From the NCBI RefSeq assembly GCF_010681825.2, contig NZ_CP066776.1:1178001-1242000 (forward strand): a stretch of 64,000 nucleotides of DNA, written 5' to 3'. A program made the translations under genes and the position numbers. This document shows positions 35,075 through 42,731 of the stretch, in pieces. Positions within the stretch are counted from its first letter, which is position 1; each line of letters begins with the position of its first letter. The notes below the pieces were generated by a model, which saw only the letters and a program-made list of their open reading frames with translations, searched no databases and was not told the DNA's origin. Source of the DNA: Sulfuriroseicoccus oceanibius (GTDB lineage Bacteria; Verrucomicrobiota; Verrucomicrobiia; Verrucomicrobiales; SLCJ01).

Positions 35075-35683
35075 ATGTGGGACCTCTCGTTTTCAGTGCG
35101 ACTCGTCGTTCTTGGCGTGGTGATGCTCGCGGTTGCGGGGGTGGACTATGGGGTCAAACGCGAGCGTGCGACGAAGTGGCGAGAGTATGCTTTTCTCTGT
35201 GTGGCTGGGTTGGTGGGCGGCCTGTTCGGGATGGCAGTGGATCAGATCACCGGGCGGATATCACCGGAGTACTTTGAGTTCGGTAAAGGGATTTCGCCAG
35301 GTCCGGGGTACTGGTCCTCGGTAATGGCGTTGGGGTTCCGCGCTGGATTCTTTGGTGGGCTCTTGGTAGGTGTGGCTGCTCTCATGGCCAACAACCCAAG
35401 GCCGGAATTGGAGAGGCTGTCGTGGCGGAGATTGGGCGGTTTGCTGTGGTGGCCGATGGCTGCGGCGGCGCTCGGAGCCGCGGGGTGCGGAGTCGTCGGG
35501 GCGATGGATGTTTTTGGACTGAAATCCGGTTTGGATGCTGCTGAGATCATCCAAGGCGGCAGGCTGCTGGCGGTGCAAGGAGCTCACTTCGGGTTGTACC
35601 TTGGTGGGTTGCTTGGAGTGGTGCTGGTGGTGCGCAGGGTTCGTCGCATGAGACGCGAGCTCGGAGCAGTCAGGATTTCCTGA
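35075..35683 (+). CDS. Hypothetical multi-pass membrane protein
   Basis: 202 residues with about five hydrophobic segments: VRLVVLGVVMLAVAGVDYG, YAFLCVAGLVGGLFGMAV, ALGFRAGFFGGLLVGVAALMA, LGGLLWWPMAAAALGAAGCGVVGAM and FGLYLGGLLGVVLVVRRV, ending in a basic tail. I do not recognise the family. It starts 24 bases after the pseudokinase gene and is read in the same direction, so it may be cotranscribed and act at the membrane with that protein. Confidence 0.7.
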   Translation: MWDLSFSVRLVVLGVVMLAVAGVDYGVKRERATKWREYAFLCVAGLVGGLFGMAVDQITGRISPEYFEFGKGISPGPGYWSSVMALGFRAGFFGGLLVGVAALMANNPRPELERLSWRRLGGLLWWPMAAAALGAAGCGVVGAMDVFGLKSGLDAAEIIQGGRLLAVQGAHFGLYLGGLLGVVLVVRRVRRMRRELGAVRIS

Positions 35684-35726
35684 GCTCGGTCGGGAAGAAC
35701 TGGTGGGATGTGCTAGGGTGCGGGCA

Positions 35727-36230
35727 ATGGGAAAGCTCAAGCAACAATATGAGACCGATGGCTATTTCGGGATCGGTATCCTCCACGCCCGTAATGGGAC
35801 CAACATCGGCACGCTGTGGCGTACGGCCTATATTCTCGGGGCGTCGTACATTTTCACCATCGACCGCAAATATCAGAAACAGTCGACGGACATCACGCAA
35901 ACGTGGAGCCGGATCCCGCTTTTCCATTACGACGACTTTGATGCGTTTTACGACAACCTGCCGCGTGGCTGCCAGTTGGTCGGCTTGGAGCTGACGGATG
36001 ACTCGGTGCCTATTTCTGAGTTCGTGCACCCTCCGCGAGCCGTGTATTTGCTAGGGTGCGAGAATGTCGGCTTGCCGCGCAAGGTGCTGGACCGTTGTCA
36101 TTCGGTGGTTTCGCTGCCGGGCAACTTCAGCTTGAACGTGGCGGTGGCCGGGAGCGTGGTCGCCTACGACCGGGTGAACAAAATCGGCGGGCGGCTGCCG
36201 GAGCGCACCGATGTGGCGCCCGAGCACTGA
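35727..36230 (+). CDS. SpoU/TrmH-family RNA 2'-O-methyltransferase
   Basis: 167 residues from ATG 35727. The three SPOUT motifs are visible: RNGTNIGTLWRTA (motif 1), VYLLGCENVGLPRKVL (motif 2), and LPGNFSLNVAVAGSVVAYD (motif 3), which form the knotted SAM site. It is short, without an extra RNA-binding domain, so it resembles TrmL-type tRNA methylases that modify the wobble base ribose, but rRNA targets are possible. The gene stands between two unknown genes. Confidence 0.87.
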   Translation: MGKLKQQYETDGYFGIGILHARNGTNIGTLWRTAYILGASYIFTIDRKYQKQSTDITQTWSRIPLFHYDDFDAFYDNLPRGCQLVGLELTDDSVPISEFVHPPRAVYLLGCENVGLPRKVLDRCHSVVSLPGNFSLNVAVAGSVVAYDRVNKIGGRLPERTDVAPEH

Positions 36231-36287
36231 TTGCCTCGGATTGTGATTCGCTGTGGCGGTATGGGCCGTCCGGCTGTATGAGTGCCA

Positions 36288-36566
36288 ATGAAGCTGGAAC
36301 AAGGACAGGTTTGGAAGCGCGAGGCGGACTTTCTGCGCATCGTGAAATGGGAGCGGTTGGCGATTGAATACAAGCAACTGACCGACCTGATTGATGGGGA
36401 AGGGACTCATCATCGCGTGACCAAGAAGGAATTTTGCAAGTTGATCAAAGGAGCCGCGCTCTATGATCCTGCGCGTGACGAGGCGGCCTTCGTCGATCCT
36501 GACGAGGTTGCCGACCAGTCCGAAGAGGCAGCGGATGCCGATTCCGCTGCGGAGCAGTCCGAATGA
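36288..36566 (+). CDS. Small acidic hypothetical protein
   Basis: 92 residues from ATG 36288; a GTG six bases upstream is an alternative. The N-terminal 60 residues (KLEQGQVWKREADFLRIVKWERLAIEYKQL, then THHRVTKKEFCKLIKGA) look like a folded domain, and the tail is strongly acidic (VADQSEEAADADSAAEQSE). I do not recognise the family. A terminator follows 7 bases after the stop, which supports a real gene end. Confidence 0.65.
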   Translation: MKLEQGQVWKREADFLRIVKWERLAIEYKQLTDLIDGEGTHHRVTKKEFCKLIKGAALYDPARDEAAFVDPDEVADQSEEAADADSAAEQSE

Positions 36567-36573
36567 CGGCACG

Positions 36574-36609
36574 AAAAAGCCACCACCCGATGCGGGCGGT
36601 GGCTTTTTT
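36574..36609. terminator. Bidirectional terminator between small protein and fucosidase genes
   Basis: GCCACCACCC pairs with GGGCGGTGGC (one mismatch) with a run of five As before and six Ts after, so it works in both directions for these converging genes. Confidence 0.9.
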
Positions 36610-36629
36610 GATAATGGGTGATCGCTGGC

Positions 36630-38852
36630 TTAGCGGGTCAGCACACCGATCTCGGCGGCCGAGCTGTGCGGCTTGCCTTCGATCGACTGGACGCCGATGA
36701 AGCGCAGATAGCGGACACGTGGGAACGTGCGCTTAAAGCGGATCTCGCGCTCGGTCGGGTCGTTTTCGATGTTATCGAAGCGTCCCTCTCCGGCTGCCAC
36801 CCAGTTTTCGCCGTCGCGGCTGAGCTCTACCTTGTATTGGTTGAGGATGCCGCCCTTGGCGCCGCCGTGGCGTGGCAGGTAGGTGAACCCGGTAAGGTCG
36901 AGTTCCTCGCCCAGATTGATGGTGATGCTGTGGGGCATTGGGTCGGTACCGCCGCTCCACTTCGAGTGCCAGATGGTTTTTGGATCGCCGTCGATTGCCA
37001 TGGCGGCGCCCTCGTTCGAGCCTGGGTTTTCGCTGCTCACCGCATGAATGCTCCACTTCGTTTTGGCGATGTCGAAGCGCGCGGTGGTCGGCTCACTGCG
37101 TTCGTCTTCGCGGGTTGCCATCGCGGTGACCACACCGCCTTTAGGCAATGGGAAACTGCCGGTGTACTGCGGTGAGTTCGCGGTTGGGGTGCTGCCGTCG
37201 GTGGTGAAGCGGATGACGCCATTACCGTCGATGGTGACGGTGCCTTCGCGGTCGCGGGTGATAGCCGGTGCCTTCAGTGGCGCGCGGTCGTAGTGGACCG
37301 AAACGTGGCTGATCTTAGGCTCGAGGCGGTGGTCCTCGATGCGCAGGCGGATCTTGCTGGTTTCGACATCACGGAAGCTGAGAATGCGCTTGTAGCCAAT
37401 GGTTGTGGCGGTAGCGACTTCCTGCCATTCGCCGTCGATCCAGGCGTCCAGCGCGTGGGCGTCGACCTGCTGGCCGTGAGTGGCCACGTCTTCCATGATC
37501 ATGCAGCGGTTGATGGTCGCTGGTTGATCAAAGGTGTAGACATTGCCCTCGGCTGTCAGAGTGGCTGCGGTGGTGCCGTAGGTGGACTCAATGCGTTTGC
37601 CCAAGGCGAGCAGAGCTTTTTCGTCGCGCGGGGAGAAGCGTCCGTTGCGGTTCGGTGGGACGTTCAAGAGCAACACTGCATTGCCGCCGATCGAGTTTTC
37701 GTAAATCGAGAACAACTCCTCGGCGCTGCGCACGTGTTGGTTTTCGTCGCGCCAGAACCATCCGTGACGGATGGATGTGTCGACTTCCGATGGGAACCAG
37801 TGGACGAAGTCACCGAAATCAGCGACGCGTTGGCGGCTTCCGAGGTCTTCTGCGCGCCAGCTGCCGATGCCCCAGGTTTTTCGCACTTTCGGGTCGCCCT
37901 TGATTGGCATAGGTGACCACTCGGACTGGCGGGTGTGGCCGGCTTCGTTGCCGCACCAGCGGATGTCCGGTCCGCCGAAGATAGCGGCATCTGGAGCGAG
38001 CTCGCGGATCATTTCAAACCAGATCTCCTCGGTGTACTGCTGGCCGCCCTTGCGTTTCGGGTGGGCGCCGTCGAACCAAACCTCGTGGATCGGGCCGTAC
38101 TCTGTGAGGAGCTCGTAGAGCTGGTTGAGCATCAGTCGGTTGTAGTCGTCGACTTCGTAGGTGAAGGTCGGCTTGCCTTCAGGAGCCGGGCGACCTTTGG
38201 TCGGATTGGTGCTGAAGTGCTTCGGATCGGTTGGGATGACGGTCTTTTGGTACTTGCTCAAGTTACCGTAGAGTCCGTCTTCGTTCTCGATCTGATAGAG
38301 GTCGGCAGGGGAAAGATAGACGCCGAGCTTCAGGCCGTGCTTTTTGCATGATTCGGCGAGGCGGCGCAGCACGTCTCCTTTGCCATTTTCCCATGGTGAT
38401 GCGAGCACAGAGAACTTGTCGTTGTAGCGGGTCTGCCACGTGCAGAAGCCGTCGTGGTGCTTCACGGTGATCACCATCAACTTCATACCGGCAGCTTTGG
38501 CGATACGGCACCATTGGTCGGTGTCGACATCGGTCGGGTTGAAGACTTTCGGGTCTTCCTTGCCGTTGCCCCATTCGACGCCGGTGAATGTGTTCGGGCC
38601 GAAGTGGATGAAACAGGTGAACTCGAGTTTTTGCCAATCGAGTTGTTGTTTGGTAGGTCTGGTTTTCGAAGCTTTGGCAACGCGCATGTTGGCGCTGTCC
38701 CCCGGTTCAAAGACGATGGTGTTGGCGGGCTCGATGGTGTCGAGTTTCGCACGCTCCGCATCGGTGAGTTCCAGTGCCGCGACGGCGGATGGAGCGAGTC
38801 CGAGCAGAGCGGAAATCGTCCATGCGAGTGGGCGCTTAGGGTCTAATATCAT
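36630..38852 (-). CDS. Secreted alpha-L-fucosidase (GH29) with C-terminal carbohydrate-binding modules
   Basis: 740 residues with an N-terminal signal sequence (PLAWTISALLGLAPSAVAA). The GH29 barrel spans about 70-430; the nucleophile is Asp261 in HEVWFDGAHPKR, and FIHFGPNTFTGVEWG and VKHHDGFCTWQT are typical of the family. After the barrel come a beta-sandwich (STYGTTAATLTAEGNVY on), a FN3/chitobiase-like segment (ITTRDREGTVTI-type region with DGSTPTANSPQYTG) and a terminal F5/8 type C domain (SGGTDPMPHSITINLGEELDLTGFTYLP). It releases alpha-linked fucose outside the cytoplasm. It stands alone, with a tRNA gene upstream. Confidence 0.94.
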   Translation of the reverse strand: MILDPKRPLAWTISALLGLAPSAVAALELTDAERAKLDTIEPANTIVFEPGDSANMRVAKASKTRPTKQQLDWQKLEFTCFIHFGPNTFTGVEWGNGKEDPKVFNPTDVDTDQWCRIAKAAGMKLMVITVKHHDGFCTWQTRYNDKFSVLASPWENGKGDVLRRLAESCKKHGLKLGVYLSPADLYQIENEDGLYGNLSKYQKTVIPTDPKHFSTNPTKGRPAPEGKPTFTYEVDDYNRLMLNQLYELLTEYGPIHEVWFDGAHPKRKGGQQYTEEIWFEMIRELAPDAAIFGGPDIRWCGNEAGHTRQSEWSPMPIKGDPKVRKTWGIGSWRAEDLGSRQRVADFGDFVHWFPSEVDTSIRHGWFWRDENQHVRSAEELFSIYENSIGGNAVLLLNVPPNRNGRFSPRDEKALLALGKRIESTYGTTAATLTAEGNVYTFDQPATINRCMIMEDVATHGQQVDAHALDAWIDGEWQEVATATTIGYKRILSFRDVETSKIRLRIEDHRLEPKISHVSVHYDRAPLKAPAITRDREGTVTIDGNGVIRFTTDGSTPTANSPQYTGSFPLPKGGVVTAMATREDERSEPTTARFDIAKTKWSIHAVSSENPGSNEGAAMAIDGDPKTIWHSKWSGGTDPMPHSITINLGEELDLTGFTYLPRHGGAKGGILNQYKVELSRDGENWVAAGEGRFDNIENDPTEREIRFKRTFPRVRYLRFIGVQSIEGKPHSSAAEIGVLTR

Positions 38853-39046
38853 GTTCTTTCAGAGGTTGGCTAATGTTGCCTGCCTGATGCTCTTGAGGCA
38901 GGGATTCGGGCGGTTTGTTGTTGCGTGCGTGCGCATCAACGGATGATGCTGATTTCATCTTACAGGCGTAAGTTTTATTTGAGGTTTTTTAGTAATTTCA
39001 GTTGCAGATTATCCGATTCGTTGCATTTTGCCGTCCCGATTCACGT

Positions 39047-39131
39047 GCTCGCGTGGCGGAATTGGTAGACGCGCATGATTCAGGTTCATGTGGGGAGACC
39101 CGTGGAGGTTCGAGTCCTCTCGCGAGCACCA
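39047..39131 (+). tRNA. tRNA-Leu (anticodon CAG)
   Basis: 85 nt including encoded CCA. Acceptor stem GCTCGCG/CGCGAGC is perfect with discriminator A. The anticodon arm CATGA-TTCAGGT-TCATG gives CAG, reading CUG leucine codons. The variable arm is longer than in class I tRNAs, as expected for tRNA-Leu, and the T arm GGAGG-TTCGAGT-CCTCT is normal. Confidence 0.97.
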
Positions 39132-39208
39132 CTTTCAAGATCACCGGATCGAGTCAAACATGACTCTCCGGTGATTTTTTTTGTCCTGATCCCGGCGAGC
39201 TTGGATAC

Positions 39209-40021
39209 TCACCGTTGGCATTTCGGGCAGAAGAATGTCGAGCGCTGGCCGAGGACGATGCGCTTGATGGTGCTGCCGCATGTGTTGCAGCTTTCGCCCT
39301 CACGGCCGTAGACGTGGAGTTGTTGGGCGAAGTAGCCAGGTTGACCGTCGCTGTTGACGAAGTCGCGTAGCGTGGTGCCGCCTTGTTCGATCGCGGCGGC
39401 GAGGCGGTCTTTGATGGCCGTTACCAGACGTTGGTAACGTTCCGTCGATATGCGGTTGGCTTGGCGCTTCGGGTGGATGCCGGCGAGGAAGAGCGCCTCA
39501 CAGGCGTAGATGTTACCGACTCCTACCACCACCTCGTTGTTCATGATGAGCAGTTTCACGGCGCAACGGCGGTTGGTTGCGGCTTGAACCAGAGTGTTGC
39601 CGTCAAACGCATCGGTGAGTGGTTCCGGCCCGAGGTGTGCGAGTAGCTCGTGCTGCAGGGGATCTTGGGCGGTCCACGTGACGATGCCGAAGCGGCGTGG
39701 GTCGTGGTAGCGCAGCTCGGATCCGTCATCGAGGTGGATCACGACGTGGTCGTGTTTTTTGAGCGGGGTGGACGGATCCGCCATGCGCAGACTGCCGGAC
39801 ATGCCGAGATGAATAATAAGGTGTCCGTGGCCGCAGTCGATGAGCAGGTATTTGGCGCGGCGGGAAACTGAGCGGATCGTGGATCCGGCGAGAGCTTCCA
39901 CTTCCTCGGGCACGTGGACGCGCAGGCGCGGCTGGTGGACGTCGACACGGGTGATCTTGCGGCCAACGAGGTGAGGGCGCACGCCACGGGCGGTGGTTTC
40001 GACTTCGGGCAACTCGGGCAT
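39209..40021 (-). CDS. mutM: Formamidopyrimidine-DNA glycosylase
   Basis: 270 residues. The mature N-terminus PELPEVET carries the catalytic Pro and Glu; HLGMSGSLRM, YHDPRRFG and VGVGNIYACEALFLAGIHP (helix-two-turn-helix) follow, and the C-terminal zinc finger has CNTCG...CPKCQ. The enzyme removes 8-oxoguanine and formamidopyrimidines from DNA and cuts the abasic site. The stop lies a few residues after the zinc finger, as usual. The HAD gene upstream on the same strand ends 33 bases before its start. Confidence 0.96.
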   Translation of the reverse strand: MPELPEVETTARGVRPHLVGRKITRVDVHQPRLRVHVPEEVEALAGSTIRSVSRRAKYLLIDCGHGHLIIHLGMSGSLRMADPSTPLKKHDHVVIHLDDGSELRYHDPRRFGIVTWTAQDPLQHELLAHLGPEPLTDAFDGNTLVQAATNRRCAVKLLIMNNEVVVGVGNIYACEALFLAGIHPKRQANRISTERYQRLVTAIKDRLAAAIEQGGTTLRDFVNSDGQPGYFAQQLHVYGREGESCNTCGSTIKRIVLGQRSTFFCPKCQR

Positions 40022-40054
40022 CGGGGCAGTTCCTTCTAGAGTGGGCTCACCGGG

Positions 40055-40855
40055 TTAGATGATCAGTCGTCCTTCGGCGGCGAAGTGTTCGATGGCTTCG
40101 AGCACGCCTTCGCCCGCCGGCCGGGTGGCGACGAAGCCTCTCTGGTCGCGCACGTGGTCTTTGACTTCCTCCACCGCATTGGACGGGCAGGCGATCATGC
40201 CGGCGATGTTGCGGTTGAGCTTGGTCATGTCGTTGAAGCTGTCGCCGATGGCGAAGACGTTTTCGCTGGGGAGGTCGAGCGAGCGTGCCAGCTCGGCGAG
40301 CGACGTTCCCTTGGTGAACCCACGATGGCTGAAGCGCAGGTAGATGGCATTGCGCTCGTAGTGGAGGTCAGGGACGGCGTCGATATGCTGGTCGATAAAC
40401 TCGCAGATCACAGCCATTTCATCCTCGGTGGACGAGACAATGCCGGCGTGTTCTCCGGTTTGGGCGCCGAACTGTGCGCGGGTTTCCGAGGCGACGAATG
40501 CGCGGATTTTTTCGAGTACGTGATGGGCTTCGCTGAAGAGATCATCGTGAGCCCGGATGCCGCGTGCGTTCCAGTCGCCATGGTCGTGCCAGTCGCCCTC
40601 ATGTCGGCGGTAGATCTCGCGTTCCCGGGCGATCAAAAAGTGGGGCAGCTCGTCGAGGTTGTGGTCGGAGAACCCTTCCAACGAGTAGTCAATGGAGCGG
40701 CCGGTGTTGACTGCCCAGAGTGAGCCATGGGCGGCGAGGCGGGCGAGCATGGCGACCAAGTCCCGGTGCACCGGACCGCGGGTGACGTAGTCGATCAGCG
40801 TACCGTCGAAATCGAACGAGAGCAGGGCGGGGGGCTGGACGATGGGTTTGGTCAT
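40055..40855 (-). CDS. HAD hydrolase, Cof / sucrose-phosphatase-like
   Basis: 266 residues. Motif I is LLSFDFDGTLIDY, the Thr of motif II lies in AVNTGRS, the lysine in FTKGTSL, and motif IV is AIGDSFNDMTKL (GDxxND), which marks subfamily IIB with a C2 cap. Such enzymes dephosphorylate sugar phosphates, sucrose phosphate or phosphoserine-like compounds; the substrate cannot be told. The start is MTKPIVQPPALL at 40855. Likely one transcript with mutM downstream. Confidence 0.83.
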   Translation of the reverse strand: MTKPIVQPPALLSFDFDGTLIDYVTRGPVHRDLVAMLARLAAHGSLWAVNTGRSIDYSLEGFSDHNLDELPHFLIAREREIYRRHEGDWHDHGDWNARGIRAHDDLFSEAHHVLEKIRAFVASETRAQFGAQTGEHAGIVSSTEDEMAVICEFIDQHIDAVPDLHYERNAIYLRFSHRGFTKGTSLAELARSLDLPSENVFAIGDSFNDMTKLNRNIAGMIACPSNAVEEVKDHVRDQRGFVATRPAGEGVLEAIEHFAAEGRLII

Positions 40856-40877
40856 GATGGGGTGGAAACTGGTGGCT

Positions 40878-42512
40878 TCACGATGCGAAAACCGGATGCT
40901 GCAGAAGCTGCCACAGGCGGTGGACGATCAATGCGGTGAGCGTGAGATGGCAGCCAAGGTAGACCCATGTCATGGTACGCGCGAGGCGTGGAGTCGGGGC
41001 TTCTTCCGCGGTGTCGGCGCTTTGGCGGAGGCGGCGCAGGGCTTTTTCCGAGAAAGCGATGAGCCCGAGAGCCATCGGCGCGACCAGTGCCATCATGAAG
41101 CGTTCGCCGTCGCCGACCTGGGTGTACCAGCCGTGGAGCATGGCGTAGAGCGCGAAGATACCGACGAGGAAAATGGCTTGCGGGCCGATTTCAAACCAAG
41201 GTTTCAAGTTCACCGTGCCTTTGCTGGCGCGGCGGATGTGCGCCTTCTGCCACCAGCCCGCGGCGGTCAGTGCGAGCATCGGGAGGGCGAGGAGAAGAAA
41301 GTGTAAGCCGCGGTCGGGGAGGATTTCGCGCCAAGGTTTGAGCGCGGCGTCCTTCTTGTCTGGTTGTTTCGTTTCCTTTGGGTTGAAGAAGCGGGCGACC
41401 TGGTGCCATGACCCGTCGGCGAGACGGCGGCCGGCGGTTTCCGGCGTGTGGCGCTCGAGGTAGTTGCCGAGTGAGGGTTTGTCCTCGGGCTTCATGGCGG
41501 CGAGCTTTTCGCGGGTATTGTGGTTGCCCATCCAGACGTAGCCTTCTTCGAAGCTGTCCATCCACATCCAGTAGCTAGGGAAGCTGTGGGTTGGTGAGCC
41601 GAAACGTTCGTAGCGGTGGCTCATGCTTGGGCCGTTGATGAAGAGGAATGCGATGGCAAAGAGGAGAGTGCCCAGGATGTGGTTTTGCCAGCTCCAGCGG
41701 CTCTTGGGGCGGAGTCCTGCTTTGCCGATGAGGCGTGGCAGCACCGCCGCCAGGAAGCGGTAGGTGGTGAGGAGAAAGAATGCCATCACCGCAGGCCCCA
41801 TCGAGCCTTTGGCGAGGTAAGCCAGCGAGCTGACGATGCCAAACACAGCGTAAAGCCAGAGTGGGTTGCGCTTGATCAACCCGAGCGCGCAGAGGAATGA
41901 GAGCAGGAAGAGCGCGTAGTAGATCGGCTCGGGTTGGAAATAGACCGATCGCGGAAGGAATGCGCCGAATCCGGCGATCAGAGTGAAATTGATCACTGCG
42001 AGAGGAGACCAGCGCAGTGAGAGCAATACCGCCAGGAGCGCCAGAAAGATGCCGCTGAACCAGAGGTTCCAGCTTTTCCCTTTGGCGAGGAACACGTGGT
42101 CATCGTCGTCTGCGATGTTGCTGGCGATGCGCGGCCAGAGCGGCTGGACGACGCCCTCGGAGTAATGGGGCATCCACTGCCACAGCGCCTCGCCGACACT
42201 TTCCTCGATCGACCACTCGGCCCGCTCCTTGGCGATGCGGGCGAGTTTCATGTTGTGGGATTGGTCGGACTTGTGAGGTTTGAGGTTGGTTTGGGTGGCC
42301 AGGGCGTCGCCGAGCGGGATGTAGGCGCAGGCCATCAAGGCGAGCGCTACGAGCGTGATGAGTAGGCGCAGCCACGCTGATTTTGGCAGCGGCCAGACTT
42401 TGCGCGGTGGTGCGCTGGCTGGTGTCTGGTCGGTGGATTCGGTCGCGGATGGGGGCGTGTCGGATGTTGCTGCCACAGCGGCGACGTTAGGGGGAATCCC
42501 CGCTTCGCGCAA
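40878..42512 (-). CDS. Polytopic membrane protein, possibly GT-C glycosyltransferase-like
   Basis: About 544 residues. No ATG is available before the first helix; TTG at 42512 is the assumed start and a GTG some 13 codons later is an alternative. At least ten hydrophobic helices are seen (WLRLLITLVALALMACAYIPLG, GIFLALLAVLLSLRWSPLAVINF, YYALFLLSFLCALGLI, LYAVFGIVSSLAYLAKGSMGPAVMAFFLLTTYRFLAAV and more). Between them is a long loop with SFPSYWMWMDSFEEGYVWMGNHNTREKLAAM. Layout and the early loop (ATQTNLKPHKSDQSHNMKLARIAKERAEW) resemble GT-C type transferases, but I see no decisive motif, so the function is open. Confidence 0.6.
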   Translation of the reverse strand: MREAGIPPNVAAVAATSDTPPSATESTDQTPASAPPRKVWPLPKSAWLRLLITLVALALMACAYIPLGDALATQTNLKPHKSDQSHNMKLARIAKERAEWSIEESVGEALWQWMPHYSEGVVQPLWPRIASNIADDDDHVFLAKGKSWNLWFSGIFLALLAVLLSLRWSPLAVINFTLIAGFGAFLPRSVYFQPEPIYYALFLLSFLCALGLIKRNPLWLYAVFGIVSSLAYLAKGSMGPAVMAFFLLTTYRFLAAVLPRLIGKAGLRPKSRWSWQNHILGTLLFAIAFLFINGPSMSHRYERFGSPTHSFPSYWMWMDSFEEGYVWMGNHNTREKLAAMKPEDKPSLGNYLERHTPETAGRRLADGSWHQVARFFNPKETKQPDKKDAALKPWREILPDRGLHFLLLALPMLALTAAGWWQKAHIRRASKGTVNLKPWFEIGPQAIFLVGIFALYAMLHGWYTQVGDGERFMMALVAPMALGLIAFSEKALRRLRQSADTAEEAPTPRLARTMTWVYLGCHLTLTALIVHRLWQLLQHPVFAS

Positions 42513-42530
42513 AGCGGAAGTTTCGGGTGG

Positions 42531-42701
42531 TCAATCCGGTTGGCCGGGGCGTGGCGGCTTGGGGGCAGGGCAGGAACAACCGCCCGATCCGCAGCCGCCG
42601 GATTTACGCTTTTTGCGGCGGATGATCCAGCGCGCGGCGAAGGCGGCGATGGTGACGGCCACCACGCCGAGTGCGATCCACGATTGGAGGTCTTCAGGCA
42701 T
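42531..42701 (-). CDS. FeoB-associated Cys-rich membrane protein
   Basis: A 56-residue gene. The ATG is at 42699-42701, with AGGAGA eight bases upstream. The protein starts MPEDLQSWIALGVVAVTIAA (a single membrane helix), then basic RRKKRKSG and a cysteine cluster CGSGGCSCP, and ends in a proline-rich tail. This is the pattern of the small FeoB-associated Cys-rich proteins that follow feoB in many bacteria. It starts 30 bases after the feoB stop. It may help assemble or regulate the transporter; its role is not settled. Confidence 0.85.
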   Translation of the reverse strand: MPEDLQSWIALGVVAVTIAAFAARWIIRRKKRKSGGCGSGGCSCPAPKPPRPGQPD

Positions 42702-42731
42702 AGAATCTCCTGCGGGAGGTCGGTCGACCGC